Positions 34,916-43,784 of a DNA stretch of 64,000 nt are shown here, in pieces. Source of the DNA: Lachnospiraceae bacterium (GTDB lineage Bacteria > Bacillota > Clostridia > Lachnospirales > Lachnospiraceae); the NCBI GenBank assembly GCA_024699325.1, contig JAILPS010000020.1:36354-100353 (forward strand), in the 5' to 3' direction. The notes beneath the pieces were generated by a model. It was not told the origin of the DNA. It saw only the letters and a program-made list of their open reading frames with translations, and searched no databases. Every line of letters starts with the position of its first letter. Position 1 is the first letter of the stretch. The translations under genes were made by a program, and so were the position numbers.

Positions 34916-34944
34916 AATATAGCTATTTTTAGTCATCCTGTCAA
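34916..34944 (-). promoter_or_regulatory. Promoter of the Abi-associated RNA and Abi gene
   Basis: TTGACA (34939-34944), a 17-base spacer and TATATT (34916-34921) on the minus strand. Transcription would begin near 34909, just before the CCCACC stem, so a short RNA of about 60 bases could be made and terminated before the Abi gene. Confidence 0.75.
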
Positions 34945-35093
34945 TACATAATGGTAACTTTTCTATGATTAATCTCTAAACAAATCATTTACCATCTCTT
35001 AAACAAACCACTTTAGAACTAATTGGATAATTCACCTTATTATTATTCATTTTCTCCTTAACCTTTTATAACCATATGTTCTATTTTTCCCTC

Positions 35094-36410
35094 TCACCTC
35101 ACGCCCCAGTTCTCCCGAAGCGTAATGTACTGTTCCGGGCCCACCGGCTCTTCTTCCGTAGAATAGCGGATGCCGTTATCCTCCAGCACCTGCAGATAAG
35201 CGTTGACGTAGCTCTCGTTGTCGCCTGCCTGGTTGATGGCGATGCAGAACTGCTGTGGCATGCCCATAACCTCCAATACAGCGGGACTGCTAAATGACGG
35301 GCTCAGGCAGTACACACTATTAACCACGCTCCAATATTCATCCTCCGCCGTATACCACTTCGCATAGGAACACTGGAAAGTGTAATACATGTCCTCCGGC
35401 CTAGGATCAGCGTTAGTACCTAATATTTTATTGGCAATGTTGTATTTCAGGCTATTTATATCTCTATAAAAGTCCTGAAAGCTTTGAAGATACGCCAACT
35501 TAGCACCATCAGTGGTCATCCCAGAGATAAACCTGTCAACCACACAGACAACATCACGAATGCTCATCCTAGGATTAACGCTAACAACCACAAACATTGG
35601 CCGTTGCGAAGCCACACGATGGGCATTATCCACGCCCAGCACATGCCTGAAGTCCACAGGAACACAGATTTGCAGATTACCTGAAACGTTCCCATGAACC
35701 CTCCGATACGCCTCAAAATAAAGTGCAATAAACACCGACAGATAATGTCTGGCGTTCACATCACGCTTAAACGCAGCGACATCATCCTTATTCATGCTAA
35801 TCAAATGATGTCTGGTAGCTTCCAACTGTAACAACTCCCAAACAGGTTCCGGCGTCACAAAGTCTGTAATGTATTTAATCCATTGCTCCGCTTCAGCACG
35901 CTCAGCATCAGATAAACGATTATATGCATCATTCACATAGTCAAACGGCTCCGCATCATACTCTGTAGCAGGTATAACCGTCGAGGTATAATCCCCGCCG
36001 CTGACCATACTGTGATAATGCTTAATCACTTCCTCGATAAACTTAAGAATACCTCTGCCGTCCGTCAAGCCATGGAAAAATGCAAAATACACTGTCCTGC
36101 CGGAGCAGAACACTCCCACAACATGGTCTCCAACCGCCTCACTGCCAAGTGCCACCGGATGTTCACAGTCCCAGTCCATCACCTGAATAGTGCCTGACAG
36201 ATCGTCGTTAAAATAGAATTTCCCGCACTCTTCTTCCACTCTGTACAGCACCCACGGACACACCGCAACAGCCGCATCCACAGCCCTCTGCAGCACATCT
36301 CGGTCAGGCTCTTCCTTAAACTTCACCCTGAACCGCGTAGAGTAATAACACTCCTTGCCATAATACGCCAGTTCCCCTGACAACACACTTCGTCCTCTTC
36401 TCATAAGCAT
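35094..36410 (-). CDS. Condensation-domain-like acyltransferase
   Basis: A 438-residue protein of the chloramphenicol-acetyltransferase-like fold shared by condensation and alcohol acyltransferase domains. The H-x3-D-G active motif appears as FFHGLTDGRG near residue 130. The middle part shows ICVPVDFRHVLG, typical of a stand-alone condensation/WS-DGAT-like enzyme. No carrier protein or NRPS gene is nearby. The start at 36410 has only a weak GAAG site; the ATG two codons later is equally possible. It might transfer an acyl group to a surface glycan or lipid. Confidence 0.75.
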   Translation of the reverse strand: MLMRRGRSVLSGELAYYGKECYYSTRFRVKFKEEPDRDVLQRAVDAAVAVCPWVLYRVEEECGKFYFNDDLSGTIQVMDWDCEHPVALGSEAVGDHVVGVFCSGRTVYFAFFHGLTDGRGILKFIEEVIKHYHSMVSGGDYTSTVIPATEYDAEPFDYVNDAYNRLSDAERAEAEQWIKYITDFVTPEPVWELLQLEATRHHLISMNKDDVAAFKRDVNARHYLSVFIALYFEAYRRVHGNVSGNLQICVPVDFRHVLGVDNAHRVASQRPMFVVVSVNPRMSIRDVVCVVDRFISGMTTDGAKLAYLQSFQDFYRDINSLKYNIANKILGTNADPRPEDMYYTFQCSYAKWYTAEDEYWSVVNSVYCLSPSFSSPAVLEVMGMPQQFCIAINQAGDNESYVNAYLQVLEDNGIRYSTEEEPVGPEQYITLRENWGVR

Positions 36411-36480
36411 CTTCGGTATGTTTTACCATACCCTCCCTTCTCTTTATGTATTAGTGGAAATCATAATACTTTAATCATCC

Positions 36481-37302
36481 TCAAAAATCATTATTCCAAA
36501 ATTCATCATATTCACTTTTGTCATCAGAACAATCAACGCCCATTTTATAAAACATCTGAAGTGCATAACAATCCCCAGGACAATAACAAGTTGCCCAACA
36601 AGGGTCACTAAAAATATGTTCCCCGTTACGCCCCTCCTCCATACATACGACACTTGATGGCATACGCACTTCATCAAGAGCATCACACCCATAAAACACC
36701 ATTGGTCTAATTATCCTTAATGTTTCTGGTAAAGAAACCTTTACTAAAGAAGTACAATCACCAAAAGCCAAAAGTGGAAGTTCATTTATCTTGCAGAGAA
36801 GTTTTGCCTTCTTTAAAGAACTACAATGATTAAAAGCATATTCTTCAATTACAATTATATTTTCAGGAAGTTCTAAATACTCCAAAGAATCACATGATGC
36901 AAAAGCAAATCTTTGTATTACTGATACATTTTCCGAAAAATCAAACGATTTGAGAGCGGTACATTCCCAAAATGCATAATAAGGAATCTTTCTAATATTC
37001 TTAGAAAATTTTACTTTTTCCAACGAGGAACACGCATGAAAAACAAAATCACCAATTATTTCCACACTATCTGGAAGCTCTATAGATTTTAATGATGTAC
37101 ATTCCATAAATGCATTATCAAGAATTGCTACAAGTCCATTCGGCAAAGTTACCGACCGTAAAGAAGTGCATCCCGAAAAAGCATAGGCAGAAATCACAGT
37201 AACACTATCATCCACAATTACATCTGTTATGGTAGTATCATTTTCATAAATATCTCCCTCGTAATAAATAACTTCTACTCTATCCATATTATTATCTGGC
37301 AT
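36481..37302 (-). CDS. BspA-type leucine-rich repeat protein (LRR_5), no signal peptide
   Basis: A 273-residue protein of about seven tandem 23-residue LRR_5 repeats (pattern IGDFVFHACSSLEKVKFSKN), from about residue 25 to 225. It ends in a 45-residue acidic tail with several cysteines (DPCWATCYCPGDCYALQM). BspA-type repeats mediate binding to proteins and host surfaces when exported, but this one begins MPDNNMDRVEVIYYEGD with no export signal and is probably cytoplasmic. The ribosome site GAGGAGGTAATATACT is clear. Confidence 0.8.
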   Translation of the reverse strand: MPDNNMDRVEVIYYEGDIYENDTTITDVIVDDSVTVISAYAFSGCTSLRSVTLPNGLVAILDNAFMECTSLKSIELPDSVEIIGDFVFHACSSLEKVKFSKNIRKIPYYAFWECTALKSFDFSENVSVIQRFAFASCDSLEYLELPENIIVIEEYAFNHCSSLKKAKLLCKINELPLLAFGDCTSLVKVSLPETLRIIRPMVFYGCDALDEVRMPSSVVCMEEGRNGEHIFSDPCWATCYCPGDCYALQMFYKMGVDCSDDKSEYDEFWNNDF

Positions 37303-37465
37303 AGTATATTACCTCCTCTTTAGTTAATTTTCTCTCTTTTAAATTTTCAAGTACACTTTTAATTTGTTTCTAAACTAGACTATCCTAATATCACTTAATA
37401 TTTTCTTTCCCAAATACCACCTCTCCTTACAAATTTATAATCACGCTCACAATTATTTGTTTATA

Positions 37466-37494
37466 TTCTACCACACCTCCACCCTATTAACAAC
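37466..37494 (-). promoter_or_regulatory. Promoter candidate for the leucine-rich repeat gene
   Basis: TTGTTA, 17 bases, TAGAAT on the minus strand, 165 bases before the start codon. The long leader lowers confidence. Confidence 0.35.
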
Positions 37495-37553
37495 TGTATA
37501 TAGCGATATATTCCTACCGTTATAGCGATCCCCTCTCCCCCACATAAAACCAA

Positions 37554-37576
37554 CCCCACAGCAATCCGCTGTGGGG
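37554..37576 (-). terminator. Terminator behind the vanZ remnant
   Basis: A stem CCCCACAGC/GCTGTGGGG followed on the minus strand by TTGGTTTTATG. It lies about 30 bases past the stop codon of the vanZ-like remnant, and its equivalent is missing behind the intact vanZ copy. Confidence 0.6.
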
Positions 37577-37590
37577 CCTACATACCAACT

Positions 37591-37730
37591 ATATTCAACT
37601 CTATCCTAATGCAGCACAACATACATCCTGACGCAGCCTATAACGCCGGCTAGCAGCATCACTCTCCTGGTCCACCTATGTATTACTATTCTCCGGCTCT
37701 CCGTGAAATGCTTCTCGATAGCCATATATT
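37591..37730. repeat. Direct repeat copy A (vanZ 3' end)
   Basis: About 140 bases align without gaps to 39475-39614, with roughly 15 mismatches counted by eye (about 89 percent identity). Both copies are in the same orientation, 1.88 kb apart, on either side of an acyltransferase gene. Confidence 0.9.
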
Positions 37731-37738
37731 CATAAGCC
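37606..37738 (-). pseudogene. Remnant of a vanZ-like gene (C-terminal part)
   Basis: The minus-strand frame reads MAIEKHFTESRRIVIHR and then continues WTRRVMLLAGVIG and CVRMYVVLH to a TAG at 37606. It matches the end of the VanZ-like protein encoded at 39556-39975. Only the C-terminal codons survive, with no start and no upstream similarity. Confidence 0.8.
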
Positions 37739-37952
37739 AACAATATTAAAATATATCATTTACATACAACATGCTATGATATGTTAAAGGACAATCAATC
37801 ATTTTAAGACACTATAACGACCTTAGAAATGTTGCTATTTTCAATATTCTTTAGTTAGCATATAAACATCCTCAAAACACAAATTTATATAAAAAAAATA
37901 ATGTATAATATTGTCACAATGGATTCATTTAAGGGTTACTAAAAAAACTGCA

Positions 37953-37978
37953 AACGGCAGGTTAAAACACCTGCCGTT
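37953..37978 (-). terminator. Terminator of the acyltransferase gene
   Basis: A stem AACGGCAGGT/ACCTGCCGTT with a TTTTA loop on the minus strand, followed by TGCAGTTTTTTT. Confidence 0.85.
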
Positions 37979-37983
37979 ATTTA

Positions 37984-39120
37984 TTACGCTGTTTTTCTTT
38001 GAAAGATTACCAAAGTAACTTTTTTAACTATTACACGAAGAAATAGCCCCGCAATATACGAGAGAAAAAGTGTAACGGGTATCAAGACAAAAAACGATAC
38101 AGTCTGAGATAATCCGAAATCCCCTAATATCATTAGCGATATTCTCACAAAGGGCCAAGCAAAAAATGCGTGTAACAAAAAAATAAAAAAGGAGTTTTTC
38201 CCGAAACCTTCCAAAACTTTGCTTATTATATTTCCCTTATTATGTTTTTCAGTTGAAATCATAGTATACATAATAAAATACGTTGCAATTGCCGTCATCC
38301 AAGCCGAAGGAATCAACCGCCATGAAATATCTGAGTAAAACAATACTATAGCACTCAATAAAGAGACGATTGCATATAATAGAAACATATTAATGTGTTT
38401 CCTTTGCAAAAAGTGGCTTGATATATCATAATATAATAGAATGCCTAGTAAGTATTCTGGGTAATGAATTAAAAAGAAGTAATACCCAAATCCATTATTA
38501 GTAAAGCCATCACGAAAAACTAAATAAAGTATAGCCCAAAGTACCATCCCTACAAAAGACGAGAAGATAAAGAACATTTTTCTATTTTTCGACTTGTTTA
38601 ACCTTTTTTGAATAATCGGAGTCAATAAATAAAGAATAGCTGTTGTTCCTATATACCAACCACCCGGCACCACATTATTGTTGCAAAATGGAAGTATGCC
38701 ATTTAAAAACAAAAGGTTGCAAAAAATCGATATTAAACCTCTATTTTTACCAAACTGAAGTGTATTTCTTGTAAAAAACAATAAAATGGTATTAACAAGA
38801 AAAATAAGGATGATTGCAATATACCATCCAGGCGCTAATGCCTTGAAGCGAGAATAATAAAACTGTCCAACATTCTTGGAGTTTAATGTTCCCTTGTAAC
38901 GAGAATTAATTAAACACATTATAGCAAATCCAGAAGTCACAAAAAATATTGGGCATCCCATTCGCAAATAATTGCACACTCTAGCAATGCCAATGCTATA
39001 ATTTTGGCCATAGTGAGTCAAAATTACCATTATAATAGCAATACCTTTTACTATATCTACAGAAGTATAGCGTATCTGTCTATCTGTCTCATCTTGCAAT
39101 TTGTATTGCATTGTTTCCAC
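37984..39120 (-). CDS. Acyltransferase 3 family membrane protein (O-acetylase type)
   Basis: A 378-residue protein with about ten membrane helices. It has the acyltransferase 3 opening VDIVKGIAIIMVILTHYGQN, where R/K and H are the usual catalytic-site residues, and CPIFFVTSGFAI in the second helix. Proteins of this family acetylate sugars of capsules, O-antigens and peptidoglycan. It has its own strong promoter and terminator and is flanked by direct repeats of a vanZ 3' end, so it looks like a mobile single-gene cassette. It is AT-rich. Confidence 0.88.
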   Translation of the reverse strand: METMQYKLQDETDRQIRYTSVDIVKGIAIIMVILTHYGQNYSIGIARVCNYLRMGCPIFFVTSGFAIMCLINSRYKGTLNSKNVGQFYYSRFKALAPGWYIAIILIFLVNTILLFFTRNTLQFGKNRGLISIFCNLLFLNGILPFCNNNVVPGGWYIGTTAILYLLTPIIQKRLNKSKNRKMFFIFSSFVGMVLWAILYLVFRDGFTNNGFGYYFFLIHYPEYLLGILLYYDISSHFLQRKHINMFLLYAIVSLLSAIVLFYSDISWRLIPSAWMTAIATYFIMYTMISTEKHNKGNIISKVLEGFGKNSFFIFLLHAFFAWPFVRISLMILGDFGLSQTVSFFVLIPVTLFLSYIAGLFLRVIVKKVTLVIFQRKTA

Positions 39121-39474
39121 CTCATTTGAGTTAATTAATTCTAATTTTATCTACCTATCATTGACAATTATTATAGCGTTGCTCACACCAATGTCAATTA
39201 ATTCTCATGCTTGATTTTTGTTATCATTCTTTATCTATTTTCAATATTAAGAGAAAGATAAGCGTAAGAAGTAGTTATTCTTCAAGGAGTATAACTATGG
39301 GGATACAATTCCTCATAAAACCTTTCAGCCTTACTCACAATTCGATTTATCTATCACATTCGATACAACTTAAAGATTTTCTACACCTGACACATAATTA
39401 CTATTCTATATTGCAATACCCACAAACATAACTTCAATCCCACAACAAACAACTACAAGTCCAATATACACGCC
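39121..39474. other. Intergenic region between the acyltransferase and vanZ genes
   Basis: It contains the acyltransferase promoter (39170-39197). A 44-codon plus-strand ORF starts at 39297 with an AAGGAG site but has no recognisable product and is not called. Nothing else is seen. Confidence 0.5.
39170..39197 (-). promoter_or_regulatory. Promoter of the acyltransferase gene
   Basis: Perfect consensus boxes TTGACA and TATAAT with a 16-base spacer on the minus strand, 50 bases before the start codon, which itself follows GAGGTGG. Confidence 0.8.
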
Positions 39475-39614
39475 ATATTCAACTCAATCCTAATGCAGAA
39501 CAACATACATTCTAACGTAGCCTATAACACCAGCAAGCAGCATCACTCTTCTGGTCTACCTATGCATTACTATTATCCTGCTCTCCGTAAAATGCTTCTC
39601 GATAGCCATATATA
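39475..39614. repeat. Direct repeat copy B (3' end of the intact vanZ gene)
   Basis: The partner of 37591-37730. It covers the last codons of the vanZ-like gene and 80 bases beyond its stop codon. Beyond the stop the frame stays open for 21 more codons to a TAG shared with copy A. Confidence 0.9.
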
Positions 39615-39975
39615 CACCTAGGCCAATGATTCCACCAATGATATTAAAGACAATGTCGTTAACATCCAACATACCAAGGAATGTGAAATACTGTAGAAGT
39701 TCTGTCATTATCGTTGCAAATGCAGTGATTATAATCACCCAACGTACCCTAAAAAGTGCTGAAAGATAATAACCTAGTGGTAAAAACAGTATTGTATTCA
39801 ATAATGAATGAAAAATACACCCAATAGGGTTTTTATTCCAGTATCCATCCATCCAAAAAGGGGTTAACCTTATGATTCGATGCAACTCATTAGAACGTAC
39901 TAGTAACGTGATATAAGCTATAATAATAATATATAGGATCAGATAAATGATACCATATATATTTTTCCCCCTCAT
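39556..39975 (-). CDS. VanZ-like family membrane protein, probably C-terminally shortened
   Basis: A 139-residue protein with four membrane helices and the VanZ pattern (NTILFLPLGYYLS, later MTELLQYFTFLGMLDVNDIVFN, shortened). VanZ proteins affect sensitivity to lipoglycopeptides by an unknown route. The TAG stop stands where the second copy at 37.7 kb has TGG, and the next 21 codons of both copies differ almost only at silent sites. The present stop is therefore probably a recent truncation of a longer C-terminus. The start follows TTAGGAG. Confidence 0.85.
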   Translation of the reverse strand: MRGKNIYGIIYLILYIIIIAYITLLVRSNELHRIIRLTPFWMDGYWNKNPIGCIFHSLLNTILFLPLGYYLSALFRVRWVIIITAFATIMTELLQYFTFLGMLDVNDIVFNIIGGIIGLGVYMAIEKHFTESRIIVMHR

Positions 39976-40081
39976 TAGTGTTTCTCCTAACTTCTACAAT
40001 CAAGAATACAAGCATTATTTCTTAAACCATATTTAATCTTTCATTTATAATATATGGCACAGCTCACTTACATATAAAAAG

Positions 40082-40990
40082 TCATTTTATAAAGATTCTC
40101 TTGATTTTTATCAGATAACGTCTAATACCTCCCACAAATCTGGAAAATCTATCAACTTTTGAATTATCTACTTTTACCCAATCCTTTGGATAAACATGAA
40201 TTAGGTTATATCCATTGCTAGAAGGATAAATACTTGGACATAACTTTAAGACACCATTATTATTCAATAAAGCTCCCATAATCGAGAATGTACTATTACA
40301 AACTATATTTATATCACATTGACTTATTAAACATAAGTCATCGACCAGACTTCCTCTGGCATCTATAGCATTAAACTTCTCCATAAAACGTTTTACTGCC
40401 TTATTTTTTTTATCATATAAACACACGAACACTGCATCAGGAAATCTTTTCTTTATAATATTTGCTGCTTGCTCCCAATATGAAGAATCCAATCTGTATC
40501 CACGTTCAAAATAATCCTTACCCACTCTAAAATGAACAGATACTATAGGCGCACCAGTATTATTCTTTAATTCACTAACCTTATTAATTATTTTATTATG
40601 AACATCATCTGGAAACCTAAACCATTGCCCCAGTTCGCTTTTATAATCATTTATGAATTCACTTGTTATAAAATGGCCATCCACAATACAGTCATCAGGT
40701 ATTTCATTTATAACCAATTCCTTATAATCTTCTCTATTTCTCTCATTTACTTTTCTTTCACAATAAGTAGTTATGTTATCTGGTAACAATTTTATCTGCT
40801 CTTCCAGTGGTAAATTAAATATTGTTGACAAATCATTTCCATACTTAACATCTGTATCATTTATATATTTTTCATCAAGTGGCATTCGATAATAACCGAA
40901 CTTCAAATTTCGTTTTAGTGCAATACTTTTTACAGATGCATACGAAAACATTTGGTTTCCCAATTGATCTTTTAATTTTACTATTAACAT
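40082..40990 (-). CDS. Family 11 glycosyltransferase (alpha-1,2-fucosyltransferase-like)
   Basis: A 302-residue GT11-like enzyme. It opens LKDQLGNQMFSYA, carries VSVHFRVGKDY (the HxRxGDY-type donor motif with D changed to K) near residue 150, and ends with CNSTFSIMGALL near 235, all typical of the family. It would add fucose or a related deoxysugar. It belongs to the AT-rich glycan locus and is its last glycosyltransferase in transcription order. Confidence 0.85.
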   Translation of the reverse strand: MLIVKLKDQLGNQMFSYASVKSIALKRNLKFGYYRMPLDEKYINDTDVKYGNDLSTIFNLPLEEQIKLLPDNITTYCERKVNERNREDYKELVINEIPDDCIVDGHFITSEFINDYKSELGQWFRFPDDVHNKIINKVSELKNNTGAPIVSVHFRVGKDYFERGYRLDSSYWEQAANIIKKRFPDAVFVCLYDKKNKAVKRFMEKFNAIDARGSLVDDLCLISQCDINIVCNSTFSIMGALLNNNGVLKLCPSIYPSSNGYNLIHVYPKDWVKVDNSKVDRFSRFVGGIRRYLIKIKRIFIK

Positions 40991-41033
40991 TATTCCCCCT
41001 ATAACAAATAAGTTCTTAAATATTTTTCATGCT

Positions 41034-42491
41034 TTAATTGCAGTTTCTTTTACTTCTACTAAATAATCTAAATATAAACGCTGAAAACACACTATTCCTA
41101 TTTATCATCCAATAAATCAAACACATTAAAAGATAGGTAATTGCACCTAAGCATACCATAACCCCTAGTTGAAGCAAAATGTTAGATAAGGTAATATTAG
41201 AAATAATCCATCTTACAACTATCATCATTAAAATACCAAATACTATATAACAACCATGCTTTAAAAACAATTTAATAAATGGAATTTCCTTTATACAACC
41301 TCCGATTTGTACACATAATACTACAAACTCAGCCAATAGAGTTCCAAAAACAGCGCCTTTAGCTCCAAAAAAAGGTATCATAATTATATTAAAAATAACA
41401 TTTGAAACAGCTCCAACTATAACAGCCAAAGAATAAATCTTATCTTTTCCTACAGCAATAAGATACTGTGTACGTACAATATCCCCCAAGGACTTAATCA
41501 ACAGTACTGGTAAAAAAAGATACATTAACATAACGCATGGTTCGTAACCCGGGCCGAAAAAGAATGGTATAAACTCCTTAGCTATAGTTGCTATGCCAAA
41601 TGATATTGCGCAAGTCAAAAAAATAGTCAGTTCTGCTGATTTATCCAAAAGATAAACCACGTCCTTCTTGGTTTCGTTTTTCAATGTGTACGAAACACGT
41701 GACAACATAACTGTTCCAATTGCCAAAATCATACCAAGTGGAATATTCACCACTTTATCAACAGCATAATACCAACCAACATTTTCTTCATCACTAAGTA
41801 TGTCTAGCATAGATTTATCCATCAAATGATATACACTAATTGCTATAACTGGAATAAATAATTGAATTATAGGTTTTATATGCTTCCTTGCCGAATTCCA
41901 ATTAACTTTTTGATACTTAACATGTTTTATAAGAGCTCCCCATAACACAAAATGGCTTAACGTTGTTCCTCCTGCCATAATTATAGTATATATAATCAAA
42001 TCTGATGGAGATTTTACAAAAACAATTGTGCAAATTACAGTTATAATTTTTACTATAGAATTACGAGTAACTGTAGTTTTAAACTCTTCTATTCCAAAAA
42101 AGAACCAACCAATATCAAATAGACATGCAACAATCCATAATCCCTGACATAACATTACTAACAGACGTTCCCCACCCATAGATATTACTGTTACATAATA
42201 CATTATAATGGCAATCAAGGCTGCCCAAAACTGTATTTTATATATTTCCCAGAACAATACATTTCTTTCAGAATTATCTTTTGCAGTAGCTATTGTCCGT
42301 TGACCATATTTTTCAATTCCTAGCCTAGCTATAATATAAAAATATGAGGCAAATGCCTGAGTGGCAGAAAACACTCCCAATTTTTCAGCGCCTAAAGCTC
42401 TTGATACTATTGGCGAAGTAATAAGCGGTGTAATAACGGTCAAGATCCTATATGCAATTTGATAACTTAGATTTTTTTTCAAATTACCCAT
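41034..42491 (-). CDS. Oligosaccharide flippase (Wzx-like)
   Basis: A 485-residue protein with 12 to 14 membrane helices and the Wzx/RfbX pattern (YRILTVITPLITSPIVSRAL at the start, IEKYGQRTIA in the second helix region). It exports the lipid-linked repeat unit of the second glycan locus. It overlaps the polymerase stop codon by one base (TAATG). Confidence 0.92.
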   Translation of the reverse strand: MGNLKKNLSYQIAYRILTVITPLITSPIVSRALGAEKLGVFSATQAFASYFYIIARLGIEKYGQRTIATAKDNSERNVLFWEIYKIQFWAALIAIIMYYVTVISMGGERLLVMLCQGLWIVACLFDIGWFFFGIEEFKTTVTRNSIVKIITVICTIVFVKSPSDLIIYTIIMAGGTTLSHFVLWGALIKHVKYQKVNWNSARKHIKPIIQLFIPVIAISVYHLMDKSMLDILSDEENVGWYYAVDKVVNIPLGMILAIGTVMLSRVSYTLKNETKKDVVYLLDKSAELTIFLTCAISFGIATIAKEFIPFFFGPGYEPCVMLMYLFLPVLLIKSLGDIVRTQYLIAVGKDKIYSLAVIVGAVSNVIFNIIMIPFFGAKGAVFGTLLAEFVVLCVQIGGCIKEIPFIKLFLKHGCYIVFGILMMIVVRWIISNITLSNILLQLGVMVCLGAITYLLMCLIYWMINRNSVFSAFIFRLFSRSKRNCN

Positions 42492-43651
42492 TATATTTTA
42501 CCTTCTTGACTGTCCTTTTTTCTGTTTATCAGCAAACCGCTGACAAGCCAAAACATAAACGAACTAACTCCTGGTCCAAATGGAGGATACCCTTCCAACA
42601 TCGATTCTACCACGTAAAAAATAGCAATTATGAAAAGGAATGCTTGTTCTTTTTTTTCCCCTTTATAAAAAACACATTGTTTTAGTTTATTGAACCATAT
42701 CCATTCTATAATAAGAAAACCAATAATTCCAGTTTCAGCTAGTATTAAAACGTATGAACAGTCAACGTAATACTTTCCTAATCCAATTATAGGTATTGCG
42801 CTAAAACGATGTAAAGCTTTAATAATAAGATTAATTCTTCCACTTGAAAATGTATTTAAATCTGCCCCAGCATACTTATTCAAAAACAAAGCTTGTTCTA
42901 TGAATTGGTGAGTAAATGGAATAAACCACACCAAAACACCTATTACACAAATACAAAGTATCCATTTAATCTTATTTTTTGATTTGTATACTCCATAACA
43001 AACAAAACAAATAACAAATCCTAGTAACGAAGTTCTACACTGACATATTCCTGTCATTATCAAAAGGTATAAACATGCTATATAAGATAATAATCTGTCT
43101 AAAATATTCTTATAATCAATTAGTACTAATGCTATAAGTATAGCAGAAATCCAAATTTGCCCAGCAGAATTTTTTTCTCCAAACAAATAAATTCTAGTGG
43201 TTAACCACGTGGAATATGACGGCAAAAATGTAACCTGAACCCATATAGCAAAAACCACTGCACAAATCAAGTAAATACGCCCAATCTGGTTTATCAATGA
43301 TCTGCTAGTATTATAATACATTTCTCCGACAATTGTTACTATTAATGGTTTCACCAAAGCCCTGATATAATTAGCCTCAAAATGTTTACCATTAAACATT
43401 CCCACAATAGTACAATATATCCAGAACATACCATATCCGACTAAAAATATTTTCGAAAATGAACCTAGTCTTACTTTACCATCATTCCTGATTGTTCCAT
43501 ATATTAATGCGATAACCCACAAAGCATACATAGATGGACGTGCAATTTTTTCAACTGCTACGACTTGTGAGAATACTGAAAATATAACAACCATCATCAG
43601 AATAATGGCGGTTAATCCTCCTGACTTCTCCTTAATTACGTTTAACTCCAT
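42491..43651 (-). CDS. Capsule polymerase-like membrane protein (Wzy)
   Basis: A 386-residue protein with about ten helices and a loop with RINLIIKALHRFSAIPIIGLG near residue 280, a pattern seen in O-antigen ligase/Wzy proteins. Next to a Wzx-type flippase it is best read as the polymerase of this locus. Confidence 0.8.
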   Translation of the reverse strand: MELNVIKEKSGGLTAIILMMVVIFSVFSQVVAVEKIARPSMYALWVIALIYGTIRNDGKVRLGSFSKIFLVGYGMFWIYCTIVGMFNGKHFEANYIRALVKPLIVTIVGEMYYNTSRSLINQIGRIYLICAVVFAIWVQVTFLPSYSTWLTTRIYLFGEKNSAGQIWISAILIALVLIDYKNILDRLLSYIACLYLLIMTGICQCRTSLLGFVICFVCYGVYKSKNKIKWILCICVIGVLVWFIPFTHQFIEQALFLNKYAGADLNTFSSGRINLIIKALHRFSAIPIIGLGKYYVDCSYVLILAETGIIGFLIIEWIWFNKLKQCVFYKGEKKEQAFLFIIAIFYVVESMLEGYPPFGPGVSSFMFWLVSGLLINRKKDSQEGKI

Positions 43652-43784
43652 TACGCTCCTCCATTAATTATGCTCTATTATGGACAAATATCAAAATGTG
43701 ACTACCAGTTTAATATGACAAAACCATTATATAAGTTATTCCTCATACTAGATATAACAAATAGTCATAACATACACGATTCAA

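Larger units (their letters stand above)
37303..37590. other. Intergenic AT-rich stretch
   Basis: No ORF with a convincing start is present. The stretch holds a plausible promoter for the repeat protein (37466-37494) and the hairpin at 37554-37576; the rest shows no feature I can name. Confidence 0.5.

Noticed and set aside
39297..39431. A 44-codon plus-strand ORF with AAGGAG seven bases before ATG
   Set aside because: Composition is that of random AT-rich DNA, there is no promoter or terminator on that strand, and the product is not recognisable. It could be reconsidered if conserved in relatives.
37591..39614. An insertion sequence carrying the acyltransferase between direct repeats
   Set aside because: No transposase, no terminal inverted repeats, and the repeats are 140 bases of diverged coding sequence, not short target duplications. 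Homologous exchange explains them better.
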